From Bacteroidetes bacterium UBA1312 (GTDB taxonomy: Bacteria; Bacteroidota; Bacteroidia; Chitinophagales; Chitinophagaceae): 64,000 nt of DNA. Each line of letters starts with the position of its first letter. The first letter of the stretch is position 1. A program made the translations under genes and the position numbers. The stretch is from contig DBTQ01000023.1 of assembly GCA_002307135.1 (NCBI GenBank), positions 1 through 64,000 on the forward strand, read 5' to 3'. The notes beneath the pieces are model-generated. The model saw only the letters and a program-made list of their open reading frames with translations. It had not been told where the DNA came from and did not search any database. This document shows, one piece after another, positions 31,588-40,216 of this stretch.

Positions 31588-33246
31588 ATGCAAATAGCTA
31601 CAGGAAAACGCGTCATCAAATCACCAACAGGTACTACCCTCACCTGCAAAGACTGGGTAACAGAGGCCGCTTACAGAATGATTCAAAACAATCTCGATCC
31701 CGAAGTTGCTGAGCGTCCAGAGGACTTAGTGGTGTATGGTGGCATTGGTAAAGCGGCTCGCAATTGGGAGAGCTTTGATAAAATTTTAGACTGTTTACGC
31801 AACCTCAATGAAGACGAAACCTTGATGGTACAAAGTGGCAAACCAGTTGGCGTACTTCGTTCTCATAAAAATGCCCCACGTGTTCTGATTGCAAATTCAA
31901 ATCTTGTGGGTCGATGGGCTACTTGGGAGCATTTCCGTGAATTGGAAGCTAAAGGCCTGATGATGTATGGGCAGATGACTGCCGGAAGCTGGATTTATAT
32001 TGGTTCTCAAGGCATTGTTCAAGGTACCTATGAAACATATCTGTCGCTCGCCAAAATTAATTTCAATGGCACATTAAAAGGCACGTTGAATGTTACAGCT
32101 GGACTTGGCGGTATGGGTGGCGCTCAACCCTTGGCCATCACAATGAACGAAGGTGTTTGTCTGGCAGCAGACGTGGAAGAATGGCGTATTCAAAAGAGAC
32201 TGGATACACATTATATCGACAAAATGTTCCACAATATTGACGAAGCGATTGACGAATCTTTGCGTGCAAAAGCAGCTGGGGAAGCAATCTCCATCGGTGT
32301 GGTATGTAACGCGGTTGATTTATTGCAAAGATTATTAGACAGAAATATCACTCCGGATACATTGACAGATCAGACTTCCGCACATGATGAGCTCATTGGT
32401 TATTTCCCGGAAGGAATGAGCGTTGAAGCTGCAAATACTTTGCGTGAAAGCAACTCGGAGGAATACAAATCCTTGTCGCTAGATACCATGGCGCATCACG
32501 TAAGACAAATGTTGGAACTACAAAAACGTGGTGCTATAACATTTGATTACGGCAACAACCTCCGTGGACAAGCACATGATAAACGTGGTGTAATGAACGC
32601 ATTTGATTTCCCGGGCTTTGTTCCAGCATATATACGCCCATTATTCTGTGAAGGTAAAGGTCCTTTCCGCTGGGTGGCACTCAGTGGTGATCCTGAAGAT
32701 ATTTACACAACAGACAAAGCATTAGCTGAACTGTTTCCAGAAAATGAAGGATTGCAGCGCTGGTTGAAAATGGCCAAAGAAAAAATTGCCTTTCAAGGTT
32801 TACCAGCGCGTATCTGTTGGCTGGGTATGGGCGAACGCGAAAAAGCAGGCTTGCTCTTCAACCAATTAGTACGCGAAGGCAAAGTAAAAGCGCCAATTGT
32901 GATTGGTCGCGACCATTTGGACTGCGGCTCTGTAGCCTCACCAAACCGAGAAACAGAAGCCATGAAAGACGGATCTGATGCAGTCGCCGATTGGCCGATT
33001 CTCAACGCACTCATTAACACTGCCGGCGGAGCTAGTTGGGTAAGCTTCCATCATGGTGGCGGCGTAGGCATGGGTTATTCCCTACATGCAGGAATGGTAA
33101 TCGTTGCCGATGGTTCTGCTGATGCCGATGAACGCCTGAAACGTGTATTGCACAATGATCCGGCAATGGGTATATTACGCCATGCTGATGCTGGGTATGA
33201 AGATGCTCAGGAAAACGCAGAAAAATTTGGATTAGATATTTGGTAG
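31588..33246 (+). CDS. hutU: urocanate hydratase
   Basis: The 552-residue protein is full length and highly typical: the NAD-binding region YGQMTAGSWIYIGSQGI (about 131-147), TAGLGGMGGAQPLA (about 171-184) and the active-site cysteine in RICWLGMGERE. It converts urocanate to imidazolonepropionate in histidine degradation. No hutH, hutI or later-step gene is near it in this window, so the pathway genes must be dispersed or missing. It starts seven bases after the nucleotidyltransferase gene and ends at a strong terminator. Confidence 0.97.
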   Translation: MQIATGKRVIKSPTGTTLTCKDWVTEAAYRMIQNNLDPEVAERPEDLVVYGGIGKAARNWESFDKILDCLRNLNEDETLMVQSGKPVGVLRSHKNAPRVLIANSNLVGRWATWEHFRELEAKGLMMYGQMTAGSWIYIGSQGIVQGTYETYLSLAKINFNGTLKGTLNVTAGLGGMGGAQPLAITMNEGVCLAADVEEWRIQKRLDTHYIDKMFHNIDEAIDESLRAKAAGEAISIGVVCNAVDLLQRLLDRNITPDTLTDQTSAHDELIGYFPEGMSVEAANTLRESNSEEYKSLSLDTMAHHVRQMLELQKRGAITFDYGNNLRGQAHDKRGVMNAFDFPGFVPAYIRPLFCEGKGPFRWVALSGDPEDIYTTDKALAELFPENEGLQRWLKMAKEKIAFQGLPARICWLGMGEREKAGLLFNQLVREGKVKAPIVIGRDHLDCGSVASPNRETEAMKDGSDAVADWPILNALINTAGGASWVSFHHGGGVGMGYSLHAGMVIVADGSADADERLKRVLHNDPAMGILRHADAGYEDAQENAEKFGLDIW

Positions 33247-33271
33247 AACAAATTGAAACGATACAAAAGCA

Positions 33272-33303
33272 AAAAGCCCGAAGACATTCGTCATCGGGCT
33301 TTT
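33272..33303 (+). terminator. terminator of hutU
   Basis: AAAAGCCCGA (33272-33281) pairs with TCGGGCTTTT (33294-33303), followed by ATTTTTA. A clear intrinsic terminator 25 bases after the hutU stop. Confidence 0.85.
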
Positions 33304-33404
33304 ATTTTTATGAAAGTGCAAAGCAATTCCCTATCTGAAATTATTAGGCTAAATTAGCCGCATTAAAGTGGAGAAAATAGATTTAAGAACCAAATAAAAG
33401 TCCG

Positions 33405-33427
33405 TATATTTGTACCTAATTAAGTAC
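33405..33427 (+). promoter_or_regulatory. promoter and operator-like palindrome of the yefM-yoeB pair
   Basis: TATATTTG (33405-33412) matches the -7 box TAnnTTTG. It is joined to GTACCTAATTAAGTAC (33412-33427), an imperfect palindrome ending 7 bases before the ATG. YefM-type repressors bind TGTAC-containing palindromes, so this is the likely autoregulatory site. Confidence 0.5.
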
Positions 33428-33434
33428 TTTAAAA

Positions 33435-33689
33435 ATGAACGTATTGAACTATACTGAATTCAGAAACCAGATGAAACCCGTGCTGGACAGCGTGGTGCAT
33501 GATGGAGAAACGGTAATTGTGAACAGAGGCGAAAAAAACAATGCTGTCATTATTTCGTTGGACGAATACAATGCGATACAGGAAACCTTGCATTTACTCA
33601 GCACGAAGAATAATGCTCAACGAATTTATGATGCCATTGAGCGGGATCGGAAAAGCGAGTTTCTTAAAAAACCACTAAAAGAAGATTAA
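33435..33689 (+). CDS. yefM: YefM/Phd-family antitoxin
   Basis: The 84-residue protein has the N-terminal Phd/YefM dimerisation and DNA-binding domain (YTEFRNQMKPVLDSVV, then ETVIVNRGEKNNAVIISLDEYNAI) and a flexible charged C-terminus that wraps the toxin. Length and order are typical. Its stop overlaps the toxin start by one base. It should neutralise YoeB and repress the operon. Confidence 0.9.
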   Translation: MNVLNYTEFRNQMKPVLDSVVHDGETVIVNRGEKNNAVIISLDEYNAIQETLHLLSTKNNAQRIYDAIERDRKSEFLKKPLKED

Positions 33690-33943
33690 TGGTTTTGAGT
33701 TGGGATAAGTATGCCTGGGAAGATTATCTATATTGGCAGCAGCATGACAAGCAGGTTTTAAAACGGGTCAACGAACTCATCAAAGAATGTTTGCGAACTC
33801 CTTTTGCCGGCAAAGGAAAACCGGAAGGATTGAAAGGTGATTTGAGCGGTTACTGGAGTAGAAGAATTACAGACGAGCACCGGATTATTTACTGTGTTTA
33901 TCCCGACAGATTGCATATTATTCAATGCAGGTTTCATTATTAG
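33689..33943 (+). CDS. yoeB: YoeB-family mRNA interferase toxin
   Basis: The 84-residue protein is a canonical YoeB: W-D-x-Y-A-W-E-D-Y near the start, then GKGKPEGLKG, YWSRRITDEHRIIYCV and the C-terminal CRFHY. The catalytic glutamate (in KPEGLK), arginine (in SRRITDEHR) and C-terminal histidine are all present. It cleaves mRNA in the ribosomal A site and blocks initiation. Coupled to yefM by a one-base overlap. Confidence 0.93.
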   Translation: MVLSWDKYAWEDYLYWQQHDKQVLKRVNELIKECLRTPFAGKGKPEGLKGDLSGYWSRRITDEHRIIYCVYPDRLHIIQCRFHY

Positions 33944-33957
33944 AAATATAAAAACAA

Positions 33958-35055
33958 ATGGCAAAAGCTAAAAAAGAAAAATCTCTCTTGAACGAAAGTT
34001 CAATGACGTTTATAAAAGAATATTTGAATAATGCTTCTCCTACAGGTTTTGAAACCAGTGGTCAAAAAATATGGCTGGAATACTTAAAGCCATATATTGA
34101 TACACACATTGTAGATAATTACGGCACAGTTGTAGGCATTATCAATCCTGAAGCGGAATATAAAGTAGTAATAGAAGCACATGCCGACGAAATCAGTTGG
34201 TTTGTGAAATATATTACTTCCGATGGCTTTATCCACGTTTGCCGTAATGGCGGTAGCGATCACCAGATTGCACCATCCAAGCGCGTAAACATTCATACAA
34301 AAAAAGGTATTGTACGTGGTGTATTTGGCTGGCCGGCAATACATGTGCGCAAACACAGTAAAGAAAACAAGCCTGAAGTAGAAACAATTTGGATAGACGT
34401 AGGTGCAAAGAACAAAAAACAAGTAGAAGAATTGGGCATCCATGTAGGCTGTGTTTGTACCTTCACTGAAGGCTTTGAAGAATTGAATTTTGATTATTGG
34501 ATCGGCCGTGCATTCGACAACAGAATGGGTGGAGTAATCATTGCCGAAGTAGCTCGTTTGCTCAAAGAGAACAAAAAGAAATTACCATTTGGTCTGTATA
34601 TAGTTAATGCCGTACAGGAAGAGGTTGGACTCAATGGTGCTGGCATGATTGCAGAGACCATAGCGCCTGATGTGGCTATTTGTACAGATGTGACGCATGA
34701 TACTACTACACCTATGATGAGCAAAGCAGCTGAGGGTGAAACCTTTTGTGGGGAAGGGCCTGTAATGTGCTATGCACCTGCCGTTCATAATATTTTGCTT
34801 GAAAAAATAATAGATACCGCTAAGAAAAATAAAATTCCATTTCAATTGCAAGCCGAATCGCGCTCTACAGGTACGGATACAGATGCATTTGCCTTCTCTA
34901 ATGGTGGCGTGCCAAGTGCATTGATTTCACTCCCGTTGCGCTATATGCATACCACTGTGGAAACAGTTCATAAAAACGATGTAGAAAATTGCATTAAGCT
35001 GATGTATGAAGTACTATTGAAACTTTCCCCAAAAGATAATTACAAATATTTATAA
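33958..35055 (+). CDS. M42-family metallo-aminopeptidase
   Basis: The 365-residue protein has the M42 order of metal ligands: H in VIEAHADEI (about 75), D in GRAFDNRMGG (about 184), the catalytic Glu pair VQEEVGLNG (about 220), D in ICTDVTHDT (about 242) and H in RYMHTTVE near the C-terminus. These enzymes form large tetrahedral dodecamers and trim peptides in the cytosol. It follows yoeB by 14 bases but has its own function. Confidence 0.92.
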   Translation: MAKAKKEKSLLNESSMTFIKEYLNNASPTGFETSGQKIWLEYLKPYIDTHIVDNYGTVVGIINPEAEYKVVIEAHADEISWFVKYITSDGFIHVCRNGGSDHQIAPSKRVNIHTKKGIVRGVFGWPAIHVRKHSKENKPEVETIWIDVGAKNKKQVEELGIHVGCVCTFTEGFEELNFDYWIGRAFDNRMGGVIIAEVARLLKENKKKLPFGLYIVNAVQEEVGLNGAGMIAETIAPDVAICTDVTHDTTTPMMSKAAEGETFCGEGPVMCYAPAVHNILLEKIIDTAKKNKIPFQLQAESRSTGTDTDAFAFSNGGVPSALISLPLRYMHTTVETVHKNDVENCIKLMYEVLLKLSPKDNYKYL

Positions 35056-35212
35056 CAGGTAAAGAAAATGAATCAAGAATAATAACTTTACTGCAAAATT
35101 TACAACAACAATCAAATAAAAGTATTGATTTATGCCAATTACTGAAACAGAATTAGTATTATTGACAACAAAATAAAAACTTCTAACTATTTAAACAAAA
35201 AAACAAATTATA

Positions 35213-35551
35213 ATGGATGCACAAAAAGTAGACATGTTCATCATGACAAATGCAAAATTTTTCGAAAGCCATCAAATTAATGTAATCAGAGATAGGCTAA
35301 TTGCTATTGATGACTCAAAATGGGCAATGATTTCAACAATTCAATTCAAGGATCCGACAACCAGTTTAATTATTTCTATTTTAGCAGGTTCACTTGGTAT
35401 TGACCGTTTTATGATTGGTGATACAGGGCTTGGTGTTGGTAAACTTTTAACTTGTGGTGGCTTAGGAATTTGGACAATTATTGACTGGTTCATGATACAA
35501 GGAGCAACAAGAGAAAAAAACATGCAACAACTACTACAATTTTTGTATTAA
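35213..35551 (+). CDS. TM2-domain membrane protein
   Basis: The 112-residue protein has a soluble N-terminal half and a TM2 domain: SLIISILAGSLGIDRFMIGDTGLGVGKLL with the D-R-F motif between two membrane segments, then GLGIWTIIDWFMI. It is the first gene of a four-gene low-G+C membrane operon and touches the next gene (the stop and start share one base). Function of this group in bacteria is unknown. Confidence 0.85.
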   Translation: MDAQKVDMFIMTNAKFFESHQINVIRDRLIAIDDSKWAMISTIQFKDPTTSLIISILAGSLGIDRFMIGDTGLGVGKLLTCGGLGIWTIIDWFMIQGATREKNMQQLLQFLY

Positions 35552-35967
35552 TGTCTCTTGACAGAAACAGGCTTTATTCAATCTTAGCTATAGCCTGTAC
35601 AGCAGGGTATATTTGGCTTTTTTATGGTTTGCACGTTAATCAACCTAAAAAAAAACATGTTGAAGTTTGCTTTATAAAACACTTCACAAATATACCCTGT
35701 CCTTCATGCGGTTCAACTCGTTCTGTCATTTCATTAACAAAAGGACATTTCAAAGAAGCTTTAGAAATAAATCCTTTAGGTTATATAATAGCAATCATAA
35801 TGCTTTTGGCTCCTCTGTGGATGATTATAGATATTGCAAATAAAAGGGAAACACTGTTTGAATTTTACAGAAAAATTGAACATTGTTTAAACAGACCACA
35901 ATATGCAATAGCTTTAATATTGGCAGTAGTTATTATTTGGATTTTGAATATTTTAAAAGGATTATGA
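35551..35967 (+). CDS. DUF2752 membrane protein
   Basis: The 138-residue protein has three predicted membrane segments and the DUF2752 hallmark IPCPSCGSTRSVISLTKGHF followed by EALEINPLG. The C-P-x-C-G-x-T-R motif may bind metal or be redox active. It is coupled to the TM2 gene and overlaps the next gene by 4 bp. Confidence 0.85.
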   Translation: MSLDRNRLYSILAIACTAGYIWLFYGLHVNQPKKKHVEVCFIKHFTNIPCPSCGSTRSVISLTKGHFKEALEINPLGYIIAIIMLLAPLWMIIDIANKRETLFEFYRKIEHCLNRPQYAIALILAVVIIWILNILKGL

Positions 35968-36401
35968 TAAATGTAACAAAATTCATCTATTCACCAGGTG
36001 AACATGAAACTGAAAAAGCATCAAACAGTTATTTGATGTCATTGATTGCACTAATCGTAGGACTGTCCTTACCTATTATAAATCTTATTGCAACACTGAT
36101 TTTTTACTTAGGAAATAGGAAAGGAACATATTTTGTTCGTTGGCATTGCACTCAAGCTCTACTGTCTCAATTATCTATGCTTTTCATTAATAGCTTTGGT
36201 TTTTGGTGGACAATATCTATAATATTTACAGACGAAACAATATCCAACAAGTATATTTCTTACATTATTGCAGCTTTAATTTTCAATTTATCTGAATTTA
36301 TCGCAACTATCTATACCGCAATTCAAACAAGAAAAGGAATTCATGTTGAATGGTGGTTTTATGGCAATCTGACTAATTTAATTTGTAGTTCAAAATCATG
36401 A
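35964..36401 (+). CDS. DUF4870-like membrane protein
   Basis: The start at 35964 (ATGA overlap with the DUF2752 stop) is preferred over an upstream frame that lies inside that gene. The 145-residue protein has a short N-terminal tail, four predicted membrane segments and the motif YFVRWHCTQALLSQ, which resembles the F-V-x-x-H-x-x-Q-A-L segment of DUF4870 proteins. It overlaps the M48 gene by 4 bp. Confidence 0.7.
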   Translation: MINVTKFIYSPGEHETEKASNSYLMSLIALIVGLSLPIINLIATLIFYLGNRKGTYFVRWHCTQALLSQLSMLFINSFGFWWTISIIFTDETISNKYISYIIAALIFNLSEFIATIYTAIQTRKGIHVEWWFYGNLTNLICSSKS

Positions 36402-37195
36402 AAAAAACAATAATACAGGGACTTGCAATTATTGCTTTGTTTTTCACAACATGGTTTTTTTTGATACAAATTGATTGGATTAAGTTCCTCAAAATCCAAA
36501 AAATAACCGATAAAACTGAAGAAAAACTTGGTGAACTTTTTTGGAGTATATTTCAGAAATCTGAAAAGGAAAACAAAAACCCTTTTGTTGTCAATTCAGT
36601 TGATAGTATTGTGACTAAGATTTGCTCCGCAAATAAAATTGACAGAAAATTGATTAATGTTCACATACTTAATAAAGATGACATTAACGCTTTTGCATTA
36701 CCAAACGGGCACCTAATAATTTATAGTGGTTTAATAGTCAATTCTGATAATCAGGAAGAATTAAGTGGAGTTATTTGTCATGAAATTGCACACATTAAAC
36801 TTAACCATGTTACAAAAAAACTAGTAAAAGAAATTGGACTATCTACTTTAATTTCAATGACAACTGGCAATACCGGTTCTGAAGTTATAAAAAAAACTGC
36901 AAAAATGCTTTCATCTTCAGCTTTTGACAGAAGCTTAGAAAAAGAAGCAGACATCAAAGCTGTTGATTATCTTGTAAAAGCAAAAATAAACCCGGAACCA
37001 TTTGCAAATTTTCTTTTTAAACTTTCTGATAAAGAAAACGAATCGACAAAATACTTAACATGGGTTAGTACACACCCAGACTCAAAAGCAAGGGCTGAAT
37101 ATATCATTGAATACAGCAGAAACAAGAAAGGAATATATGAAATAATTTTGACGAACGACACATGGGAAAATTTGAAAAATAAATTGCAAGATTAG
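36398..37195 (+). CDS. M48-family membrane-associated zinc metalloprotease
   Basis: The 265-residue protein starts with one N-terminal hydrophobic segment (LAIIALFFTTWFFLI) and a catalytic domain with NAFALPNGHLIIYSGL, the zinc motif CHEIAHIKLNH (HEIAH) and a downstream glutamate in SLEKEADIKAVDYL. Only the periplasm- or membrane-tethered catalytic part is present, as in BepA/YfgC-like or LoiP-like proteases rather than multi-pass HtpX. It ends the TM2-DUF2752-DUF4870-M48 operon, which suggests quality control of the upstream membrane proteins. Confidence 0.85.
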   Translation: MKKTIIQGLAIIALFFTTWFFLIQIDWIKFLKIQKITDKTEEKLGELFWSIFQKSEKENKNPFVVNSVDSIVTKICSANKIDRKLINVHILNKDDINAFALPNGHLIIYSGLIVNSDNQEELSGVICHEIAHIKLNHVTKKLVKEIGLSTLISMTTGNTGSEVIKKTAKMLSSSAFDRSLEKEADIKAVDYLVKAKINPEPFANFLFKLSDKENESTKYLTWVSTHPDSKARAEYIIEYSRNKKGIYEIILTNDTWENLKNKLQD

Positions 37196-37283
37196 TAAAA
37201 AGCATAATCAAACAAAAAACAAGAAGAAAAAGTAAAGAGGCAGCTTATTAGAAATTAAACGTTGATAATTAAACATTACAGAA

Positions 37284-37760
37284 TTGTATAGAATAGGTCA
37301 AGGAATAGATTTTCATCAACTCATAGAAGGGCGTGAGTTTTGGTTGGGCGGAGTACTCGTTCCACATAATAAAGGCGCACTTGGTCATAGCGATGCAGAT
37401 GTTTTACTGCACGCTATTTGCGATGCACTTTTGGGCGCGTTGGGATTAGGAGATATTGGCAAACACTTTCCGGATACGGACCAAAGTTTTAAAAATATAG
37501 ACAGTAAAATCCTATTGCAAAAATCCTACGAGCTCATTGCTGCACGTGGCTATAAAATAGTGAATATAGACAGTACCATTTTATTACAGGCGCCTAAAAT
37601 AATGAAATATGTACCTGCTATGCAAAACGCTATTGCAGGAATTCTGCAAGTAGATGTAACTGATGTATCCATAAAAGCGACAACCACGGAACAATTGAGT
37701 TTTATTGGTCGGGAAGAAGGAATTGTGGCTACAGCAAATGTCTTGTTGTGTAAAATTTGA
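37284..37760 (+). CDS. ispF: 2-C-methyl-D-erythritol 2,4-cyclodiphosphate synthase
   Basis: The 158-residue protein is a typical IspF: RIGQGIDFHQL (zinc ligands D and H), GALGHSDADVLLHAICDALLGALGLGDIGKHFPDTD and KATTTEQLSFIGREEGI. It makes the cyclic diphosphate of the MEP isoprenoid pathway. There is no ATG in frame: the reading frame is closed by TAA at 37266-37268, and TTG at 37284 is the most plausible start. Confidence 0.93.
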   Translation: MYRIGQGIDFHQLIEGREFWLGGVLVPHNKGALGHSDADVLLHAICDALLGALGLGDIGKHFPDTDQSFKNIDSKILLQKSYELIAARGYKIVNIDSTILLQAPKIMKYVPAMQNAIAGILQVDVTDVSIKATTTEQLSFIGREEGIVATANVLLCKI

Positions 37761-37831
37761 CCATTCCACTGTCGATAAGACTATTTCGAAATCTTGTCCG
37801 GTTCAAATCAATCACACAAACAGATATACCT

Positions 37832-37839
37832 TACCTTTG
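37832..37839 (+). promoter_or_regulatory. -7 box of the tgt promoter
   Basis: TACCTTTG matches TAnnTTTG, 11 bases before the tgt ATG, implying a very short leader. No good -33 TTG is at the expected distance. Confidence 0.4.
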
Positions 37840-37850
37840 CGCTCTAGAAA

Positions 37851-38981
37851 ATGGACTTCAAACTTTTAGCAAACGATCAACACTCACAAGCTCGCGCAGG
37901 CATTATAGATACTGCTCATGGGCAAATTGAGACACCCATATTTATGCCTGTGGGCACCGTAGGTTCTGTGAAGGCAGTAAACCAACAACAACTCAAAGAT
38001 GAAGTGAATGCACAAATAATATTGGGCAATACTTATCATCTATATTTAAGACCAGGCACTGAAATTTTACAACAGGCAGGCGGATTACATAAATTTATGG
38101 GCTGGGATAAACCAATACTTACCGACAGTGGTGGCTATCAGGTTTTTTCGCTTGCAGGCAAACGGAAACTAACGGAAGAAGGAGCTTTATTTCAGTCGCA
38201 CATTGATGGTTCTCGGCACTTATTTTCGTCAGAAACAGTAATGGATATTCAACGAAAAATTGGTGCTGATATCATCATGGCATTCGATGAATGCCCACCT
38301 TATCCATCGGACTATGCTTACGCTAAAAAATCGATGGAGCTCACACACCGTTGGCTGGCGCGTTGCGTTCAACATTTGAGTGCGACAGAGCCGTTATATG
38401 GATATGAACAATCGCTGTTTCCAATTATACAAGGAAGCACATTCAAAGATTTACGTCAAGTATCATCAGAATTTATTGCTTCAATGAACTGTGATGGAAA
38501 TGCTATTGGCGGATTATCGGTTGGTGAACCTGAAGAAATGATGTACGAAATGTGCGCACTATGCTGTGATGCATTACCTACTGAAAAACCGCGCTACTTA
38601 ATGGGTGTCGGTACGCCCTGGAATATCCTAGAATGCATATCGCTCGGTGTTGATATGTTTGACTGCGTGATGCCTACCCGCAATGGACGGAATGGGATGC
38701 TGTTTACAACTAAAGGTGTTATCAATATCAAAAATAAAAAATGGGCTACAGACTTCTCTCCTATTGACGATGGCTTAGCTTGTGTGAACAGTAATTATTA
38801 TTCTAAAGCTTATCTAAGACATTTATTTGTTGCCAATGAATTGCTGGCGTTACAAATAGCAAGCGTACACAATTTGAGCTTTTATTTGCATTTAGTAAAA
38901 GAGGCACGCCTGCATATTTTACAAGGCGACTTCCAAAGCTGGAAAAATGAAATGATACCTGTATTAAAACAAAGATTATAA
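37851..38981 (+). CDS. tgt: queuine tRNA-ribosyltransferase
   Basis: The 376-residue TIM-barrel enzyme exchanges the guanine of the wobble position for preQ1. It shows LTDSGGYQVFSL with the catalytic aspartate, MAFDECPPYPSDYAY, GGLSVGEP and the nucleophile region GVDMFDCVMPTRNGRNG. The four zinc ligands expected near the C-terminus are less clear: the tail reads GLACVNSNYYSKAYLRHLF, where bacterial enzymes usually have C-x-C-x2-C; only one cysteine is visible, so the zinc site seems reduced, as in some Bacteroidota Tgt proteins. It is followed by an lptF/G-type gene. Confidence 0.95.
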   Translation: MDFKLLANDQHSQARAGIIDTAHGQIETPIFMPVGTVGSVKAVNQQQLKDEVNAQIILGNTYHLYLRPGTEILQQAGGLHKFMGWDKPILTDSGGYQVFSLAGKRKLTEEGALFQSHIDGSRHLFSSETVMDIQRKIGADIIMAFDECPPYPSDYAYAKKSMELTHRWLARCVQHLSATEPLYGYEQSLFPIIQGSTFKDLRQVSSEFIASMNCDGNAIGGLSVGEPEEMMYEMCALCCDALPTEKPRYLMGVGTPWNILECISLGVDMFDCVMPTRNGRNGMLFTTKGVINIKNKKWATDFSPIDDGLACVNSNYYSKAYLRHLFVANELLALQIASVHNLSFYLHLVKEARLHILQGDFQSWKNEMIPVLKQRL

Positions 38982-39031
38982 AATAGTTGCCTGATGCCGG
39001 CAAAATTGCCGAACATTGAATACGGATAAGG

Positions 39032-40108
39032 ATGATAAAAAAAATAGACTGGTACATCATGAAAAAGTTTTTCGGAACTTTTTTTTACGCTATACTCATT
39101 ATGGCGGTAATAGCCGGTGTCATTGATTATTCTGAGAAAGTAAACCTCTTTGTATCCAAGAAAGTACCATTCTGGGAAATTGTCGGTTATTTCAAAAACT
39201 TCATCCCACACATTGTAGCGCTGTTATTTGCGTTGTTTATTTTTATTGCAACGATATTTTTTACCTCTAAGCTTGCCTATAAATCAGAGATTATAGCTAT
39301 CCTTGCCACTGGTGCCTCGTTCAATCGTTTTTTGCGGCCTTACATTATCGGAGCCACTGCCGTATGTAGCTTTTTCTTATTACTCAATCATTGGTTAGTG
39401 CCCATTGGGAATAAACAAAAACTCGTCTTTGAAAAAAAATATTTGTTCAATGAAGTACTTACTTCTGACCGAAACGTACACTTGCGTCTTTCAAAGAATC
39501 TATACGTTTATGTACAGAGTTACGACTATACGACTAATTCCGGATACCGTTTTTCTGCAGAAAAGATAGACAGTACAAGCTTGCTGGAAAAGATTACAGC
39601 AGATAGAATTTCTTATGATAGTATCAAGAAGGAATGGAAATTGTATAATGTAATGATCCGAAAGAATGAAGGCTTGAGAGAGAATATTAAGCTCCTGCCC
39701 GACCTTATAGTCCCCTACCCTTTTACACCTAAAGACCTTAGATATGACGAGGATGTAAAAGAAACGCTTACAACACCCGAACTCAATAAATTCATTGCAC
39801 AGGAAAAACAACGTGGCAGAGAAAGTTTGAACTTCTACTATGTTGAAAAATACAGGCGCACAGCACAACCTGCCGCCGGTTTTATTTTATGCATCATTGG
39901 CGTTTGTATATCCTGTCGTAAAATACGCGGTGGTAGCGGATTTCATTTGGCATTGGGTATTCTCATCAGTGCTGTATATATGATGTTGATGCAGTTTTCA
40001 ACTACATTTTCTACAAAGGCCGACCTCAATCCCCTCATTGCAGTGTGGATCCCTAATTTTATTTTTGGCATTGTAGCTTATGTCCTTTACAGAAAGCAAG
40101 TAAAATAG
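39032..40108 (+). CDS. LptF/LptG-family permease (YjgP/YjgQ)
   Basis: The 358-residue inner-membrane protein has the family start IDWYIMKKFFGTFFYAILIM, three N-terminal membrane segments, a periplasmic beta-jellyroll region (about 130-265) and three C-terminal segments. YjgP/YjgQ proteins form the LptB2FG transporter that extracts lipopolysaccharide. It starts 50 bases after tgt, so they may be co-transcribed. Which of the two paralogues it is cannot be said. Confidence 0.9.
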   Translation: MIKKIDWYIMKKFFGTFFYAILIMAVIAGVIDYSEKVNLFVSKKVPFWEIVGYFKNFIPHIVALLFALFIFIATIFFTSKLAYKSEIIAILATGASFNRFLRPYIIGATAVCSFFLLLNHWLVPIGNKQKLVFEKKYLFNEVLTSDRNVHLRLSKNLYVYVQSYDYTTNSGYRFSAEKIDSTSLLEKITADRISYDSIKKEWKLYNVMIRKNEGLRENIKLLPDLIVPYPFTPKDLRYDEDVKETLTTPELNKFIAQEKQRGRESLNFYYVEKYRRTAQPAAGFILCIIGVCISCRKIRGGSGFHLALGILISAVYMMLMQFSTTFSTKADLNPLIAVWIPNFIFGIVAYVLYRKQVK

Positions 40109-40216
40109 CCTTATAAAAAATTAAGCTTTACGTGTTTGAATAATTCTATGCTTTATTCAAAGAAACACTCATTTTAAACCTTATATAAGTTCCTTTGTTT
40201 TAACTTCGCAGCCAAT

